Part shown: positions 20,953 to 33,500 of the stretch, one piece after another
Layout of the letters: the number at the start of each line of letters is the position of its first letter
How positions within the stretch are numbered: the first letter of the stretch is position 1
From: Tieghemiomyces parasiticus
Lineage: Eukaryota > Kickxellomycota > Dimargaritomycetes > Dimargaritales > Dimargaritaceae
Direction of reading: 5' to 3'
Length of the DNA: 42,501 bases
Assembly: GCA_027575765.1 (NCBI GenBank)
Contig: JANBPT010000349.1
Span: 1-42,501 of the forward strand
The notes under the pieces: model-generated
Told to the model about the DNA's origin: nothing
Seen by the model: the letters and a program-made list of their open reading frames with translations, nothing else
The model's database searches: none
Program-made: the position numbers and the translations under genes

Positions 20953-22323
20953 ATGAGTCGCTTGCCTTCCGTCCGCCCCACATCCTCTGATCCCGCCGCC
21001 CCAGTTGGTGAAGGCACTTCCCTTCTGGCAGCAGCTTACGGTTCCAATCACCCCGACACCGCCCGCTATGGCAGTGCTGCCACCGACGTCACGACCTCAG
21101 CCAATGCCGGCACCAATTGGAATCATAACGTACAGGACAACGCCGCTTCACTCAATGGAGCCATCCCATATGACCCTTTGAACCTGAGCCAGTGTCGCAA
21201 GACGACCGCCGAACTCGAACAGATCCGGCAAACACGGCCGGCGGCCGTATACAAATTTTACGTGAAACAGAATGACCACATCGACGACCTGCTGACAGCC
21301 GACCGCGAGAACCGGTTCTCCGGCACGGTGACCCCCGTGGACGCCGAACTAGGTGCGAACGCCGTGGCCGTGGACATCACTGGCCAACCTGCCCGGTTTG
21401 GCGGTAGTTCCGACCCGAACCCGAAATTGACGGCCGACTTGGCCCGCGTGAGGATGGCAGTCAACATCTCGGTGGCGGTCAATGTGATCCTTTTTGCGAC
21501 GCAACTGGTGGCTGCGGTGCTATCCGGATCGCTATCCCTCTTCGCCACAATGGCGGACGCTTTTATGGACCTGATGTCGAGTGTTATTCTCCTCATGACC
21601 AGCCGGGCCATGGCGCGTCGTAATCATGTCAAGTACCCAACAGGCAAGGCGCGTATGGAGACGGGCGGGATCATCGTATTCGCTTCCCTCATGGCCACAC
21701 TTTCCGTCCAGCTGATCGTCGAGAGTGTCAAGTCACTGATATCGGGGGCCCACGAGCAGAACGTGACCTACGTTAGCGTGCTCATCATCCTCTCGGCCTG
21801 GCTGACCAAGCTCGTCTTGTTTCTGTATTGCCGCGCCCTCAGCAAATACCCCAGCGCCCGGATCCTGGCCCAGGACCACCGCAACGACCTGATCGTCAAT
21901 GCCTTCGGCCTCGCCATGTGCCTCCTGGGTACCCACCTGTCGTGGTGGATTGATCCCCTCGGTGGTATTCTCGTCGCGCTTATCATCCTCCGGTCCTGGT
22001 CGGCCACCGCCTTCGAACACGTGATTTTGATTGTGGGCAAGACCGCCGACCCTGCTTTCCTCCAAAAGCTCACTTACCTCGCCCTCACCCACGATCCGCG
22101 CGTCGTCGCCATCGATACCATCCGCGCCTATCACCTCGGCCACAATTTGTACGTCGAGGTCGATATCGTCCTGCCCCCGGAGACCCCCCTGCGCGAAAGC
22201 CACGATATTGGTGAGACCCTCCAGGTCAAACTTGAATCCCTAGAAAACGTTGAGCGTGCGTTCGTCCACGTGGATTACGAGAGCGAGCACCAGCCCGAGC
22301 ATGCTAGTGACTATCGCCCCTAG
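20953..22323 (+). CDS. cation diffusion facilitator transporter, Mn-type (MTP family)
   Basis: Single exon, 456 aa from the ATG at 20953; the longer frame upstream begins only with TTG. A hydrophilic N-terminal region of about 165 residues is followed by six predicted membrane spans (about 168-192, 196-217, 238-257, 272-294, 313-330, 332-348) and a C-terminal cytoplasmic cation-efflux domain. Metal-site motifs are DAFMD (202-206) in TM2 and DHRND (308-312) in TM5. DxxxD in both helices is the signature of the manganese branch of the CDF family. YPTGKARMETGG (228-239) after TM2 also matches that branch. Such proteins exchange protons for Mn2+ to load the Golgi, vacuole or endosome and detoxify the cytosol. 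The long N-terminus with a KFYVKQND segment near 101-108 is also seen in fungal and plant MTP8-11 relatives. The substrate is inferred from motifs. Confidence 0.93.
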   Translation: MSRLPSVRPTSSDPAAPVGEGTSLLAAAYGSNHPDTARYGSAATDVTTSANAGTNWNHNVQDNAASLNGAIPYDPLNLSQCRKTTAELEQIRQTRPAAVYKFYVKQNDHIDDLLTADRENRFSGTVTPVDAELGANAVAVDITGQPARFGGSSDPNPKLTADLARVRMAVNISVAVNVILFATQLVAAVLSGSLSLFATMADAFMDLMSSVILLMTSRAMARRNHVKYPTGKARMETGGIIVFASLMATLSVQLIVESVKSLISGAHEQNVTYVSVLIILSAWLTKLVLFLYCRALSKYPSARILAQDHRNDLIVNAFGLAMCLLGTHLSWWIDPLGGILVALIILRSWSATAFEHVILIVGKTADPAFLQKLTYLALTHDPRVVAIDTIRAYHLGHNLYVEVDIVLPPETPLRESHDIGETLQVKLESLENVERAFVHVDYESEHQPEHASDYRP

Positions 22324-22791
22324 TCTAGTAGGTCAATTCTCCCAATAACGCACTGTATTTTTTTAAAAGAAAAGCCATCTACCATCCCATACCTTCGCTT
22401 CGTTTCGCATTCTCTTTCACCCGCCATTTTGATTATTCAAAATATGCTCGACCACAGGTTATATATATCGAACTGGTTGGATGGGGAGCGTACTGGTGAT
22501 TGATTGTAACAGGCAATGCGCGGCTTTGCACCAGTCCCATAGGGTGTGCGGTTCATTGTCGCTATTCCTGAACGTGTCGCACGACTTCCGTGACATCGGG
22601 TTCCGTTTAGTGTCCCTATGACGGACTTTACATAGGTGAAGACGTGCCAGAGTTTATGTACAGCAATGAAATGTAGAGTTGAGACAGGTCGGATCGCTAA
22701 AAGCCAACCTATCGGAGGAATTTGATAGCTCATTTTCTATCCTCACAACCTGCCCCTCTTTGGGGTAGGTCGGTGGTTGAGTTGCAGTGTC
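22324..22791. other. convergent 3' spacer between CDF and DUF2470-like genes
   Basis: Two genes end toward each other here, so this is shared 3' flank. A T7 run followed by AAAAGAAAAG near 22360 may belong to the CDF 3' UTR. No gene seen. Confidence 0.5.
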
Positions 22792-23673
22792 CTACTCGGT
22801 TTCTTCGTCCTGTAGGCTGTCCTTCACAGCCCCGATTAGGTTACGGAGAAAGGGAAACCCAAACAGGAACGTACCGACAATATACTTGGCGCCTACCGAC
22901 TTGGGCAGGTACCCAGGGGCGAGGAGGCCGACGACCGTACAGGTCATGGCGGCAGCTGAAGCCTCGAAAATGTGGACAGCGAGTGCAAACACAGCGCAGG
23001 CGTGGATGATGCGCGGTGTGACATAGTCTTGGAGAAGGTTCAACGGGTATACTGGGGCGACCGACCAGAGGAGGTAGAGCATGAGGGTAATGGATAAGCC
23101 CATGACAGTCAGGACGGTTAGGTTGGGCATTCGGAAGGGGATCATTTTATCGGCAGGTACTTGGTGGAGCTGGTGGGTGATAATGCCCACCCGGGCCTCG
23201 TCGAACAACTCATTAAATGCCTGGCCAAGCTCCTTCTCGTCGTGCAGGCGGCGCTTAAAGGCGATATTGATCTTGTGAGGTTCCTGGTGATCACCCACAA
23301 GCGGGTCTTGACCGTCGTGCGGACGAGTGTCGAGGTCACCAGCCAAAGATGGGTTTTCGGCTGCAGAGGCGCTGACGCTACTTGGCGGGGACTGCGCCGC
23401 AGTTTTGATAGGCGGCATAGCTGGGGCGGGGCCTGGTACGGCTTCGCGGTAGGTTAGGACACAGCTACCAGCGCTAATGTCGACGATACGCGGGGCGCTG
23501 ACGAGCGCAGCCTTGCCGTAGTAGCGGCAGAGTACCGCCAAGGTGGGCTCATAGCGCTGATTCAGAGCGGGTAGAAGGTGCGAGGCGTTGGCCGCGATGG
23601 GGTCAGCACTGCTATCGGCATCACGGCCTGGGTGGTCGGTCGGGGAGGTGGGTTGACGGCGGCTGCGGGGCAT
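22792..23673 (-). CDS. DUF2470-like membrane protein with C-terminal TMEM254-like spans
   Basis: Single exon. I prefer the ATG at 23673 (context GCCATG, 293 aa). An in-frame ATG at 23760 would add 29 residues but has weak context. Residues ~25-75 (HLLPALNQRYEPTLAVLCRY and following) resemble the DUF2470 domain, related to haem-utilisation/FMN-binding split-barrel tails. A disordered Pro/Ser/Ala linker (about 80-135) follows, then a charged helix (INIAFKRRLHDEKELGQAF). Three or four hydrophobic segments form the C-terminal half, with VHIFEA inside the second span as in TMEM254-like (DUF4499) proteins. Fungi have integral membrane DUF2470 proteins of this layout, and their function is unknown. 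The domain assignment was made by eye. It is convergent with the CDF gene. Confidence 0.65.
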   Translation of the reverse strand: MPRSRRQPTSPTDHPGRDADSSADPIAANASHLLPALNQRYEPTLAVLCRYYGKAALVSAPRIVDISAGSCVLTYREAVPGPAPAMPPIKTAAQSPPSSVSASAAENPSLAGDLDTRPHDGQDPLVGDHQEPHKINIAFKRRLHDEKELGQAFNELFDEARVGIITHQLHQVPADKMIPFRMPNLTVLTVMGLSITLMLYLLWSVAPVYPLNLLQDYVTPRIIHACAVFALAVHIFEASAAAMTCTVVGLLAPGYLPKSVGAKYIVGTFLFGFPFLRNLIGAVKDSLQDEETE

Positions 23674-26208
23674 GGCGGAAGAGGATGGAATGCAGCACGG
23701 AGGGGGTGGTATTAGGGGAGCTCGTGAGTTGGACGAAAGACGAAACGCTTTTGGGTACATTCAAGCAGAGGAGGGAGGTAACAGGTCGCCGATTGCACGG
23801 CGGAAGAAGAATGGGGAGAGAGAATAGGGCGTTACAGAGCTGTGTATCCATCAAAACTGCGGGGGTTGCTAGGGACCAAGGTGTACACTGGTGGGGACGG
23901 GGGCCTTAATGCCCTTCTGCCCCAACAGCGCCCCCCTCCATCCTTCCCATATGATAAGTTGTACCCACTTTAGCTGCGACCGTTGACCCGTGGCGTACCA
24001 ATTGACGCCGAAGGCTATGTCCTATCACTAACTACACGTGTGGCGTCGGAGGCCGGCCTTTGCTGAAGGGCTCGATATCCAAATAAATGTATTGGTCAGG
24101 CTAAAAATTCAGGCTGACTTATTACTACAAGGTTCGCACGTCCGGTATATAGCTCAAGGGGGCAGAGAGCCCATGTGGCAACGGCATACATCTCCATATC
24201 CCGTGTGGTTAGTACGCACTGACCCGTGTGGCCCGTCTACTATTCGAGGTTCTAGGCAGGATGCGACTTGAGCAATAGCAGCCTAAAACTTCACGGAGCT
24301 ATCCGATGCGGAGAATAACTCAACGAGTGCATGATCTTGCGATACTGCCTGGTATTCCGACAGCGTACGAACTGCGGTAGACAGTTCTCCTTGCGACCCT
24401 CACTTCAGAAGGACCCGGTGACCTGGACGGGGACTTGTATGTCAATTGCACTCGATTCTGCCGGCTAGGTGGCAATGCGGTGCTCTAAACTGTTTCTAAC
24501 GCCATACATGTCCGTAGAATGAGGCCTCCATAACCATCCTATCTACAGAAATTAAGTACCGACTCTTCAGATGCATCTGAGGTAGCGTTTCCGGCTTACG
24601 TTCCCCCAGGGTATAGATAGGGGCTCCTGAATGTCTAAAGTTGGGGAAAAATCACCAAGTCAACGCCGCTCAATCAAGTATATGAATGCTGTCAGTCAAG
24701 GGAGAGAGGCGACAGCAGTCATTGTTCCTAGTCACTTCCCTATCTAATTAATCATCATAGAACTGAATTAGTTCAAAAGCAATTGCCTGACAGAAGTCAA
24801 CCGCGACCACTTCGTGAGTCAGACATCTGTGTCCGAGCGAGCCTGTCGGAGCTACAACATCCACTTCCGTATGGGGGGGTCTATAAAGCGAGATGGTTCA
24901 GCACGATTATCGCCCAGAATGATAACAATCGATAGAAAAACGCGAGTTTATAAAGAAGGTGATGGGTATAAATTCACGGGTGAGTCGCAGCTGCACGCAA
25001 CAATACTCAAGTTGCCTCTGTTGAGGTGATGGTTCAGCACCACACCCTGCATTTTCTTCGGGGTGATTATCGCTTTTCGCAGCAGTCCGGTGCGCGTGAG
25101 GTGTCACTGAATCTTGGCAACGACTTGACTGTCGCACGTCTACATCGATTTATGACCACATACTCCTTCGACCATGCTGACCCATACCCACCACTGGGTA
25201 CTAAAGTCTGCCCCCCCCTCTCCGGCTTGAAACTGAATGCAGTCTAGTAGAGATGGTGGCTAAATGTGACCGAGCTTCCCCCTCGCTTCGAGTGTCAAGG
25301 AGGGGGTTTCCGGGACCATCTCCTGTAGAAACCATGATGCTCAACAGGAGGTAATAAAGCCCTGAAAGGATAGAGCATGGATCCCAGATAGAGCCAGCCG
25401 ACGGTTAGGGGGTAACGCTAGGGATTAACGCAGGGGTACATATTAGGATTGGGCACTTTCCCCTTTATATAGGGATAGCTCTCATGAGTACGCTGGATGG
25501 TGGTGGATAACTGCAACGAGAGCGATTACGTGGTCCACACTCAGCGCTACAAGTCAGCCATCCTCCCTTTTACTCTAAGTCTTCGGAGGCGAAGAGGTAA
25601 GGGGCTAGGTCAGGTTTTTACAAGGGTATAGCTAATATACATAGTATAACCAAAGGGAGGATTTAGGAGCGCGCATTACTTTATTCAGGTCAAAGGAGGT
25701 TAAGTACCCTTCTCACCAATGAATGAGTCAGATCAACGGTCTAGGCCAGCCCCTCGACTCCCCTTATCCCTCGATGCGTCTACCGGTCAACAACCCCGAA
25801 TCAGTGGCACTACCTGGCATCCGACTGTTTGAACAGCGAGGGCACTAATCGACCGGCTGTTGATGTAGCTCGGCTAAATGAAGCCGTCTAGGCTCCATAG
25901 CTAAACTATAAGAGCCACCTGGTTAGCCTACCTACTATTCCCTCATTCTATTTACTAGCCCTTCCTGACCCTCACTCCAGCTTACGAGTCAAATCTGATC
26001 CTAATCCCTTTTCAGCTACGCGCAACATATTATTACGTACTCTCCGTCTCTCTGACGTGGGATTCCAAGCACATGCCCTTGCATATCTTAACGCCTACAA
26101 CCCAGCGATAGTATATATTAGGCCGTTCTGAGTCCAGCCACCTCGCGCAGCGTTCATCCTTACAGTTTTTTGTCCTTCTACCCAACCCCCCTCCACATAC
26201 TTCCCATC
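23674..26208. other. gene-poor spacer upstream of the CAP gene
   Basis: About 2.5 kb with no recognisable gene. The first 250 bases are purine-rich on + and are the likely leader of the minus-strand DUF2470-like gene. Short frames around 24.8-25.25 kb have no family resemblance. 25.25-25.7 kb is purine-rich. The last ~280 bases are CT-rich and include the TATA-like element of the CAP gene. Confidence 0.5.
26112..26120 (+). promoter_or_regulatory. TATA-like box of the CAP gene
   Basis: TATATATTA lies about 90-97 bp before the ATG at 26209, in a CT-rich leader. The spacing is comparable to the glycine-zipper gene's TATA element. Confidence 0.45.
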
Positions 26209-26646
26209 ATGATGCGCTCGGGCCTGCTCACCCTGGCGGTGTCTGCTCTGGTCTTGGCCATTGGAACCACCCACGCGGCCCCGCTGGACTCTTACCGCAT
26301 GTTAAGCCTGGTCAACGACGCTCGCCAATCGGCTGGCGAGCAGCCCGTGAAACTCACTCTGGTTTTGAACGAGGACGCTTACCACCACTCTAACTACCAA
26401 GCCAGTCTGGGCGCCGTCACGCACGATGATAGCCACGGATCGGGTAGCGAGCGGCTTAGCGAGGAAGGGGTGCACCTCGGGTACTGGTCCGAGAATGTGG
26501 CCTATACCCATGGCGATGAAGACGAAGCCTTCCGCACGTGGATGAATTCCCCCGGACACCGTAAAAACATTCTGAGCTCGGCTGCTACCCACATGGGCAT
26601 CAGCGAGGTGAAGGGCTATTGGACCCAGGTTTTCGCCCAGCTCTAA
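26209..26646 (+). CDS. secreted CAP/SCP-domain (PR-1-like) protein
   Basis: Single exon, 145 aa from the ATG at 26209; an upstream extension opens only with TTG. Residues 1-23 are a signal peptide cut near THA|AP. The rest is one compact CAP domain: LVNDARQSAG (34-43), an alpha-helical segment, THDD with His72, SENVAY with Glu95, the family signature WMNSPGHRKNIL (111-122) with His117, and a final GYWTQVFAQL. Spacing matches the short bacterial/fungal YkwD/PRY-type CAP domain. No cysteines occur in the mature protein, unlike plant PR-1. Yeast CAP proteins (Pry1-3) bind sterols and fatty acids outside the cell. A similar secreted lipid-binding role is possible but is inferred from the family only. 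Confidence 0.92.
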   Translation: MMRSGLLTLAVSALVLAIGTTHAAPLDSYRMLSLVNDARQSAGEQPVKLTLVLNEDAYHHSNYQASLGAVTHDDSHGSGSERLSEEGVHLGYWSENVAYTHGDEDEAFRTWMNSPGHRKNILSSAATHMGISEVKGYWTQVFAQL

Positions 26647-27548
26647 CCTTGTGAGACTCTCCTTGCCTTCCCTCCTTGCTTCCACTAAACTAAAGACCTT
26701 GAAAGATCGCTGCCTAGTGACAACTGAATCCTACTCCTGCATCACATTTATAGGCTTGGTCTATCCCACCCTTCTTTACATCCAGACGTTCGTCTATAAC
26801 GCTTCCCAAAGCATCATACCACCGCATTCCTTTCCGAGTTTTATTCTTCCATCCGCGTACCCATACCTGCTCCTATTAGGTAGCAATGTCGCTAAGGGAT
26901 CGAAAAGCTAGATGGTAGGCTTAAACTATGTGATCTCCTGATCTAAGCTGTGGAGATTGGCCTCTATGTCACCCGTCGAAGCATAATAAACGGATGAAGA
27001 CGATGCTGGTAGTCATTAGCGGATTAAACGGAATCTGAGGGAGAGGCTGGCTCTGTCCATAGCAGTTCGGTAAATTAACCACCAATTCTATACTCAGCAT
27101 TATTAGTGACCCCTTACTGGCAACGGAAGAGTAGATGGGTTGTCGTGCGAGGGAATAAAGGTCCTCAGCGGAAGGGAGCCATTAAGCGCCCCGATCTTAC
27201 AATGTAGCTGTAACAATCAAAGTTAGACCAGCTCATCGCACGCGGGGCTATGCATTTCAACATTGCATTGGAAAAGCCGACCATGCTCCAGTAGCTTATA
27301 AAGGCTATGCATTAAAAGTGATATGGCCCTTTCCCCGCTATCCGAGACAGCAACGGAGTGTAATTCGATACGAGATAGTTATTATTGACGTTGGAGTAGC
27401 TAGACTGATATGTAGAATGTAAAGCGAAGGTGCATGTAAAAGAACGATGTCATCATAGTGGGCTGCCAAAGGCGCTAGAGCATATAATCAAAAAAGCATA
27501 AACAATGGCATCGGCTGGCAAACGAGTTAGGGGTCCTCGGCGTCCTGA
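26647..27548. other. convergent 3' spacer
   Basis: This lies between the ends of the CAP gene and the giant DUF3712 gene. AT-richer than the genes; the first ~230 bases are CT-rich. No gene or RNA recognised. Confidence 0.5.
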
Positions 27549-30500
27549 TTATTTCCAGAGACCGAAGGAAATCTTGACCTTGACAGCCGACTGAACGTAA
27601 TCCACGGTTAGTGGGTACCCGGTCTCGGGCGACTCACCCACGACGGCCTTACCGCTGAACGTGACGTCGGCCAGGATCTCGGTCTTACCGGCCAGACTCA
27701 GTTTGCTAAACTTGGGATCGATGGCCATGGTCAAGGTAGGTGACACGTCATCACCCCCACCGGCGATGCGGAAGTTCTCCATGGGCATATCGGCCACCTC
27801 ACACATGACCTTACCGTTGTACGTGACGCGAGTGGTAATTTCTAGGACGTGAAGGTCGGCCTGGAAGGGGTTGTGGACAACGACCTCGGCGCTGACCTTG
27901 CCGTTCCACAAGACCGTGAGTAAGGGAACCTTGGCGCGGCACTCGACGAGCAATTTTTCGGTATTCCCGGCGATGGTGCTGGCCAGTTGTAGGGAAGAGA
28001 AGGCCGAGCGAAGAGACGGGATGTTGGTGGAGTCAGCGGCCCCGCCAATGACCACTGGGATCTCCGGGGCACCGCCGAGGTAACGCGACAGGAAATCGGC
28101 GCCCAGAGACGGTGGGTTGGGACGGAACCGGAAGGAGGCTGTAACCTCGTTCTCGCCGTGGGCCAGTTGGAGGTCCCGGAGGATGGCCTGGCCCAGCGTG
28201 CCGGATTTACCGGGGACCCCTACTTCAAACTGAATGTACCCACGGGTAGCAATCTGGATCTTGGACGGGTTAGTCATCAGGACGACCAGTTCGATGGATA
28301 GGTAGTCGCGATTGCCGCCGGTCACATCGACGCGCAGGACCTTAGTGGGGACGTCCTTGAGACCGTTCAGGCCCTCGAGGGTGGTCTTGGCGTTGAGCGG
28401 GATACCCGTGAGGGACACCTCGCCGATGGGGGTCTGGGCCACGGTATCGACGGTCCCGCCAAAGATGACGGCCTGAGACGATTTTACGGTAAGGTCGGCA
28501 ACGAACTGATCAAACACGCCGTGGGCGTTGTCCAGGACTTGCATGGTGGCGTTCTCGAAGGCCGTGTGGATAATATGATCGTCTCCCACCACGGGCTGCA
28601 TCGGCAAGTCAAGCGAGGCCATGGGCACGCGGCCGTTTTCGCTGAGCAGGACGATCTCCTCCTTGATCTGTTGGATGCCCAGGGTGAACCCGAAGGGATT
28701 GCGGTAGCCGGCAGCAATGTCCTTGGAGGACACGCGAGGCGCGTAGGCGGTTTCTGGAGTAAACTCGAGGGACATGTCTTCCATGTTGATACCATCGATG
28801 ATGTCCATGCCTTCTGAGCCGGGGAGGGCGATGGCCAGGTTGAGTTGTCCGAAGGCGGCGTCGAGCCAGCCGACCTGCAGCAGCTCACCAGCCGCTGGAC
28901 CAGCCGCTTGGGCCGACCGGCCCTGCACGGTGACAGGTACGTCGTGGCCCGCGATGAACCGACTCATGAGGTCCGAGACGCGGGCCAGGTCCTCGGCACC
29001 GGACTGCGGGGCCATGCGACCGGACATGGTCATCTGGGCGGTCTCCCCAGGCCGCATCACCAAGTCGTGGACGGTGACGAGTCCCAGTGGAGTGTCCTGG
29101 TACCGGGGCTCGAATGTGACGGCGCCCAATTCGATACCAATGTTACTGGGGTTACGGAAACTGGCCTTGATGTCCAGCATGATACCGCCCTCGGGGTGGT
29201 CACCGGGCAGATCGAAGCCTTCAACGCTGGTCTCCTTGAGGCCGTCGAAACCCACTAGCTCGATGGGTTTGATGAGTTCCACGTCGTTGAACTCATTCCC
29301 AATGGCTAAGACAGACACGTCACGGGCCTCCACCGTCCATGCGAACCGTTCGGCGGCCAGCATCTGCTTGGTGAAACCGGCAAACACACGCTCGTCACTA
29401 ATCAAAAATTCGGCGTCATGGTCCAAGGTAGCGCCCTGGTGGGCGACCGAGTTTAGCGTCGGGAGCATGAGGGTGCCCAACTGCACCGAGCGGCCATCGG
29501 AATCCTCCCAGGATACCTTGACACCCGTGGGGAAGGTTATCTCGGCGTCCACGGGGCCCGTACCGGACACTCGACCCTGCATCCGAAGCATGAACCGGTC
29601 GGGTCGGATCTGGGAGATGAAGGCGGCGTCAATCTCCATAGCCGCCCCGCCCACCATACGCTTGACGATGGGCTGGCCGATCAGATTGATGAGGCGGAGC
29701 ACGGAGTCGTTGGTCTCGCAGCCGATACCATCCTGCTTCATCACCATGCTGGTCGCGTAATCGCCCACCTTCACGTCGGTCTTAAGGGTCAACTCGACCT
29801 TGAGGTTGGCCAGGGCGGCCAGGATGATGCGGCTGATGGGGTCGTCGCGTGGTTTCTTCTCGGCGGTCGGCGTGTGCGGGGGGGACGGGTAGTCCATGGC
29901 GGACGGCGAGGTCGGGGCGATCCCACGGTCACGACGGACAAGGGTGGCCGGCCGGGCGGTCGGGAGGGTAGCCGACGCATCATCGTCGCTTTCCGTATCT
30001 GCGGGCTCGTCGGTGAGGAGGGCCAGCAGCTCATTGAGCGGACCCAGGTCGACATTGGAGTCCTCGGCGCTCCCCTTGATCAGACCGACAATGGTACTGG
30101 TCTCGAGGTTCATCTTAAAGGGAAGGTCAGGGCTGACGAGGACGGAGTGTCCCTCCACCTTGAGAGGGTTCTTCGTCAGGTCGACCTTGATGGAACCTAC
30201 CTCCATACCACGGTAGATGACCTGGGCGTCCATGGTGAGAATCGCCAGGGAGGCGGCAAAGGGGTTGTTCAGCTCAAACCCGGCCTCGGCGATGCCCGTC
30301 TTGAGGGTTTCGTCCGTCACGGTAAACCTGGTGGACCGAAGGAGCTCACCGTCGAGACCAGGCATCTCAGATTCGAGGCGGACCTGGGACATGCCGAGGT
30401 TGAGCGAGGCGATATCGGTGGCAGGGTTCCCGCCGGCGATTTGGACCTTGGAACCGGCGTTCGCCATGTAGGCGCCCAGCAGGTTCGATCCGGCGGCCTT

Positions 30501-33500
30501 GCCAGCCTCCCCTTTCGGTGCAAAGTACACCCGACCCGTCACGGTGTTATTGTCGGCATGGAGGGTGAGATCAGGGAGGACGACACGGCCGACCTGGGCC
30601 CCGTCGAAAAACATATCGAACCGGGTATCACCGGCGATGCTGATATCCACGTTACTCGGGTTGGTGAGAACCACCTCAATGTCGATGATCATGGCTTCCG
30701 GAGTACCGCCCGTGACGTCCATCTTGGTGATGGACATGGGCACGGAAGCAAACCCATTCATACCTTGGAGGGAAATATCGTCGACGCGGAATTGGATACC
30801 CGACAAGTCGAGGTCGCCGATGGCAGTCTTGGCCACTACGGCGGCGGCACCGCGCATGCCAATGGCAGCAGCGTCCTCTAAGGTGAGGGTCTGGACGAAT
30901 TGGTCAAAGGCCCCGTGGGCCTCAGGGCGGACGGCCATGGGGACCCCACTGAACGCCATATTGACGGTATGGGCCGCGACATCGGTCGTGGCGTCCGTCC
31001 AGGGAATCTCCATATCGGCCAGATGGGTTTCGCCGAGGTACACCTGCACCGACTGGCGCATCCGGATGATTTCCAAGGGGAATCCGAAGGGCATTTCGAA
31101 GCCGGCTTCGATCCCGGTCGACGAACTGACGGGCGCGTAGGCCGTGTCGGGCGTGAAAGCGATACCGAGCTGGGTGAGGGTCAGACTACGGATCAGGTCG
31201 AGGGCCGGCTGACCCGGCAGCGTGACGGTGAGGGCCATGTTGTTGAGGGCTGCGTTGAGCCATTCGGGACTCTCCCCGGACGGGGTACGGGATCCACGAC
31301 CCTGAGCACGCATGACGTTATCCTCGCCGCCGAGGTACCGGTTCATGAGAGCGGAGAGGGCGGCGATACCCTCAGGTGTGGGCTGCGGCACCATGCGGCC
31401 GGTCATGTGGAGCAGGCTCTCGGCCTTGGGTTGGAGGGACACCCCTTGGGCCACGACGGGGCCCACCAGGACTCCGCTCGCCTCGTCGTAAATATCGAAC
31501 GTCAAATCGCCTAATTCGACCCCAATGTTGCTGGGGTTGCCGAGGGCCGTATCGATCTTGAGCTGGATCCCGCCGGCAGGATCGTTGGCCGGGAGGTCGA
31601 AGCCGCGGATATCCACCTGTCCGTCAAACCCGCGCATGCCACCCAGGCTGACGGACTTGGTCATGCTGATACCTTCGAACTTGGCGCCCAGCGCAGAGAC
31701 GGTGACCTCGGGAACCTCAATCGTCCATTCAAATCCGTCTCCGTTGAGCATCTCGCCAGTGAACATGGCCATGGCGTCCATATCCAGGATACGGAACTGA
31801 CCGCGGTGATTGTCCAGCACAGCGCCGACACGCGGGACGGCCTGGACTTGCCCCATGGTCATCTCGCCCAGCACTATCTCGCCCCACTTGACCAGCACAG
31901 GCTTGATAAAATCGATGGTCGCCGGGAGCGGACCCGTGCCGCGAATGGCACCGTTCATGATCACCTCGAAGCCGTCGTTGGTCGGGTTGGTAATGAAGAG
32001 CCGGTCGAATTCCATGGTGGCCTTACCGACCATCTGGGCCACGATAGGGCCGCCCACGATCGGGATCAGGCGGCCGATACTACTGTCGACGTTGCAGCCG
32101 ACACCGCGCTGGACCAAGTCGAGGGAGGTTTCGTAGTCGCCCACCTTGGCAACGGTAGCGATGGTGACGTCTACTGTCAGGGCACCCATGGCCTTCTCGA
32201 TGAACTCAGTCATGCTCCAGTTGTCAAACAGGGTGGGGTCGATGGTGTCCACGTCGGTGGTCTCGCCTCCCAGGCCCCCGATGGCCAGGAGGGCCTTGAG
32301 CGGGGTGATGTCGAGGTTGGCTTGGCCTGCGCTGGTGAGAAGGAGCCCCACCACGGCCTCGGGCTCCAGGTTCATTTTGAACGGGAGGTCCGGACTTGGC
32401 TGCTTGCTTTTGCCGGGGATTACGAACGGATTGCTCGTGAGGTCGACGTCGAGTTCACCGAGGTAGGCGCCGTGGGCGTTGATCTTGGACTGGATCTTGA
32501 GGATGGACAGGTCGGCCTTGAAAGGATTGAGGATGGTCACGCCAGCGTGGGCCACGTGCGTCTTGACGGTATCATCCAGGACGGTGAAGGACGCACCCTC
32601 CACGAGCTGAGCGTCGAGGCCAGGCATGGCACTGGCGAGCTTGACGAGGGACATGCCGCTGTTAAGCGAGGGTACGGCACTGGACCCTTCGAAACCGGAA
32701 ATCTCGACGGTGCCGGCGTCGCCGGTCATGAACTCGCTCAGCATTTTCTTACCCTTGGGACTGGCGTTCGGGTCGAACTCCGCGCGGGCCTTAATTTGGT
32801 TGTCACGGCGGTGCAGCGTGAGATCTGGGAGGGTCACTTTACCCACGCGGTCTCCCTCGTACAGCATGAGGAAGTGCACGTCACCGGTGTGGATTTGTAC
32901 CCTGGAAGGGTTAATGAGGGACACTGTAAGGTGGGCGAGTGTGGAAGTGGGAGGGTACAGGCATAGGGTGGAGGCAGGAGGTTAATCAAGGGCAAATTTC
33001 ACACTGACACCCATCTCCGAATGAAGGCTTCGTAAGGAGATTAGGCCCACTCGAGCACCACATGCAGACGGCTTTCACTTACCGTCAATGTCCAGGAGCA
33101 TGGCGTCCTTGGTACCGCCAGTTACCTCGAATGATTCAATTTTGGTGGGCACAGAGCTTAGACCTTCCATGCCCTCCATACTGGTCTTCACGGTGAATTT
33201 GATACCGCTGAGCTGCACAAGACCGATCGGAGTCTCAGCCCGTACGTCGGCCTCGCCTTCGATATCGAAATCCGCCTCCTTGGCCATTGTCAGCTTCTGG
33301 ATGAACTTGTCAAACTCGCCATGACCGTCGTCAGGAACCCGGAGTTCACTGGCCGGGAGGGCGAATGCAAGCACGCCGTTTTTCATGTCGCTTTCAAGGG
33401 CCGGGGTGAATGGGATGGACATACTGGCCAGGGTCTTGCCGTCGTTCATGAGGTTCATGGACTGGCGGACCTCGTGCACATCGATAGTAAAGCCAAATGG

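Noticed and set aside
29874..32966. Long + strand open frames of 335 and 386 codons opposite the giant DUF3712 gene
   Set aside because: They are antisense shadows of GC-rich coding sequence; the minus-strand frame has clear repeated domains and a confirmed splice.
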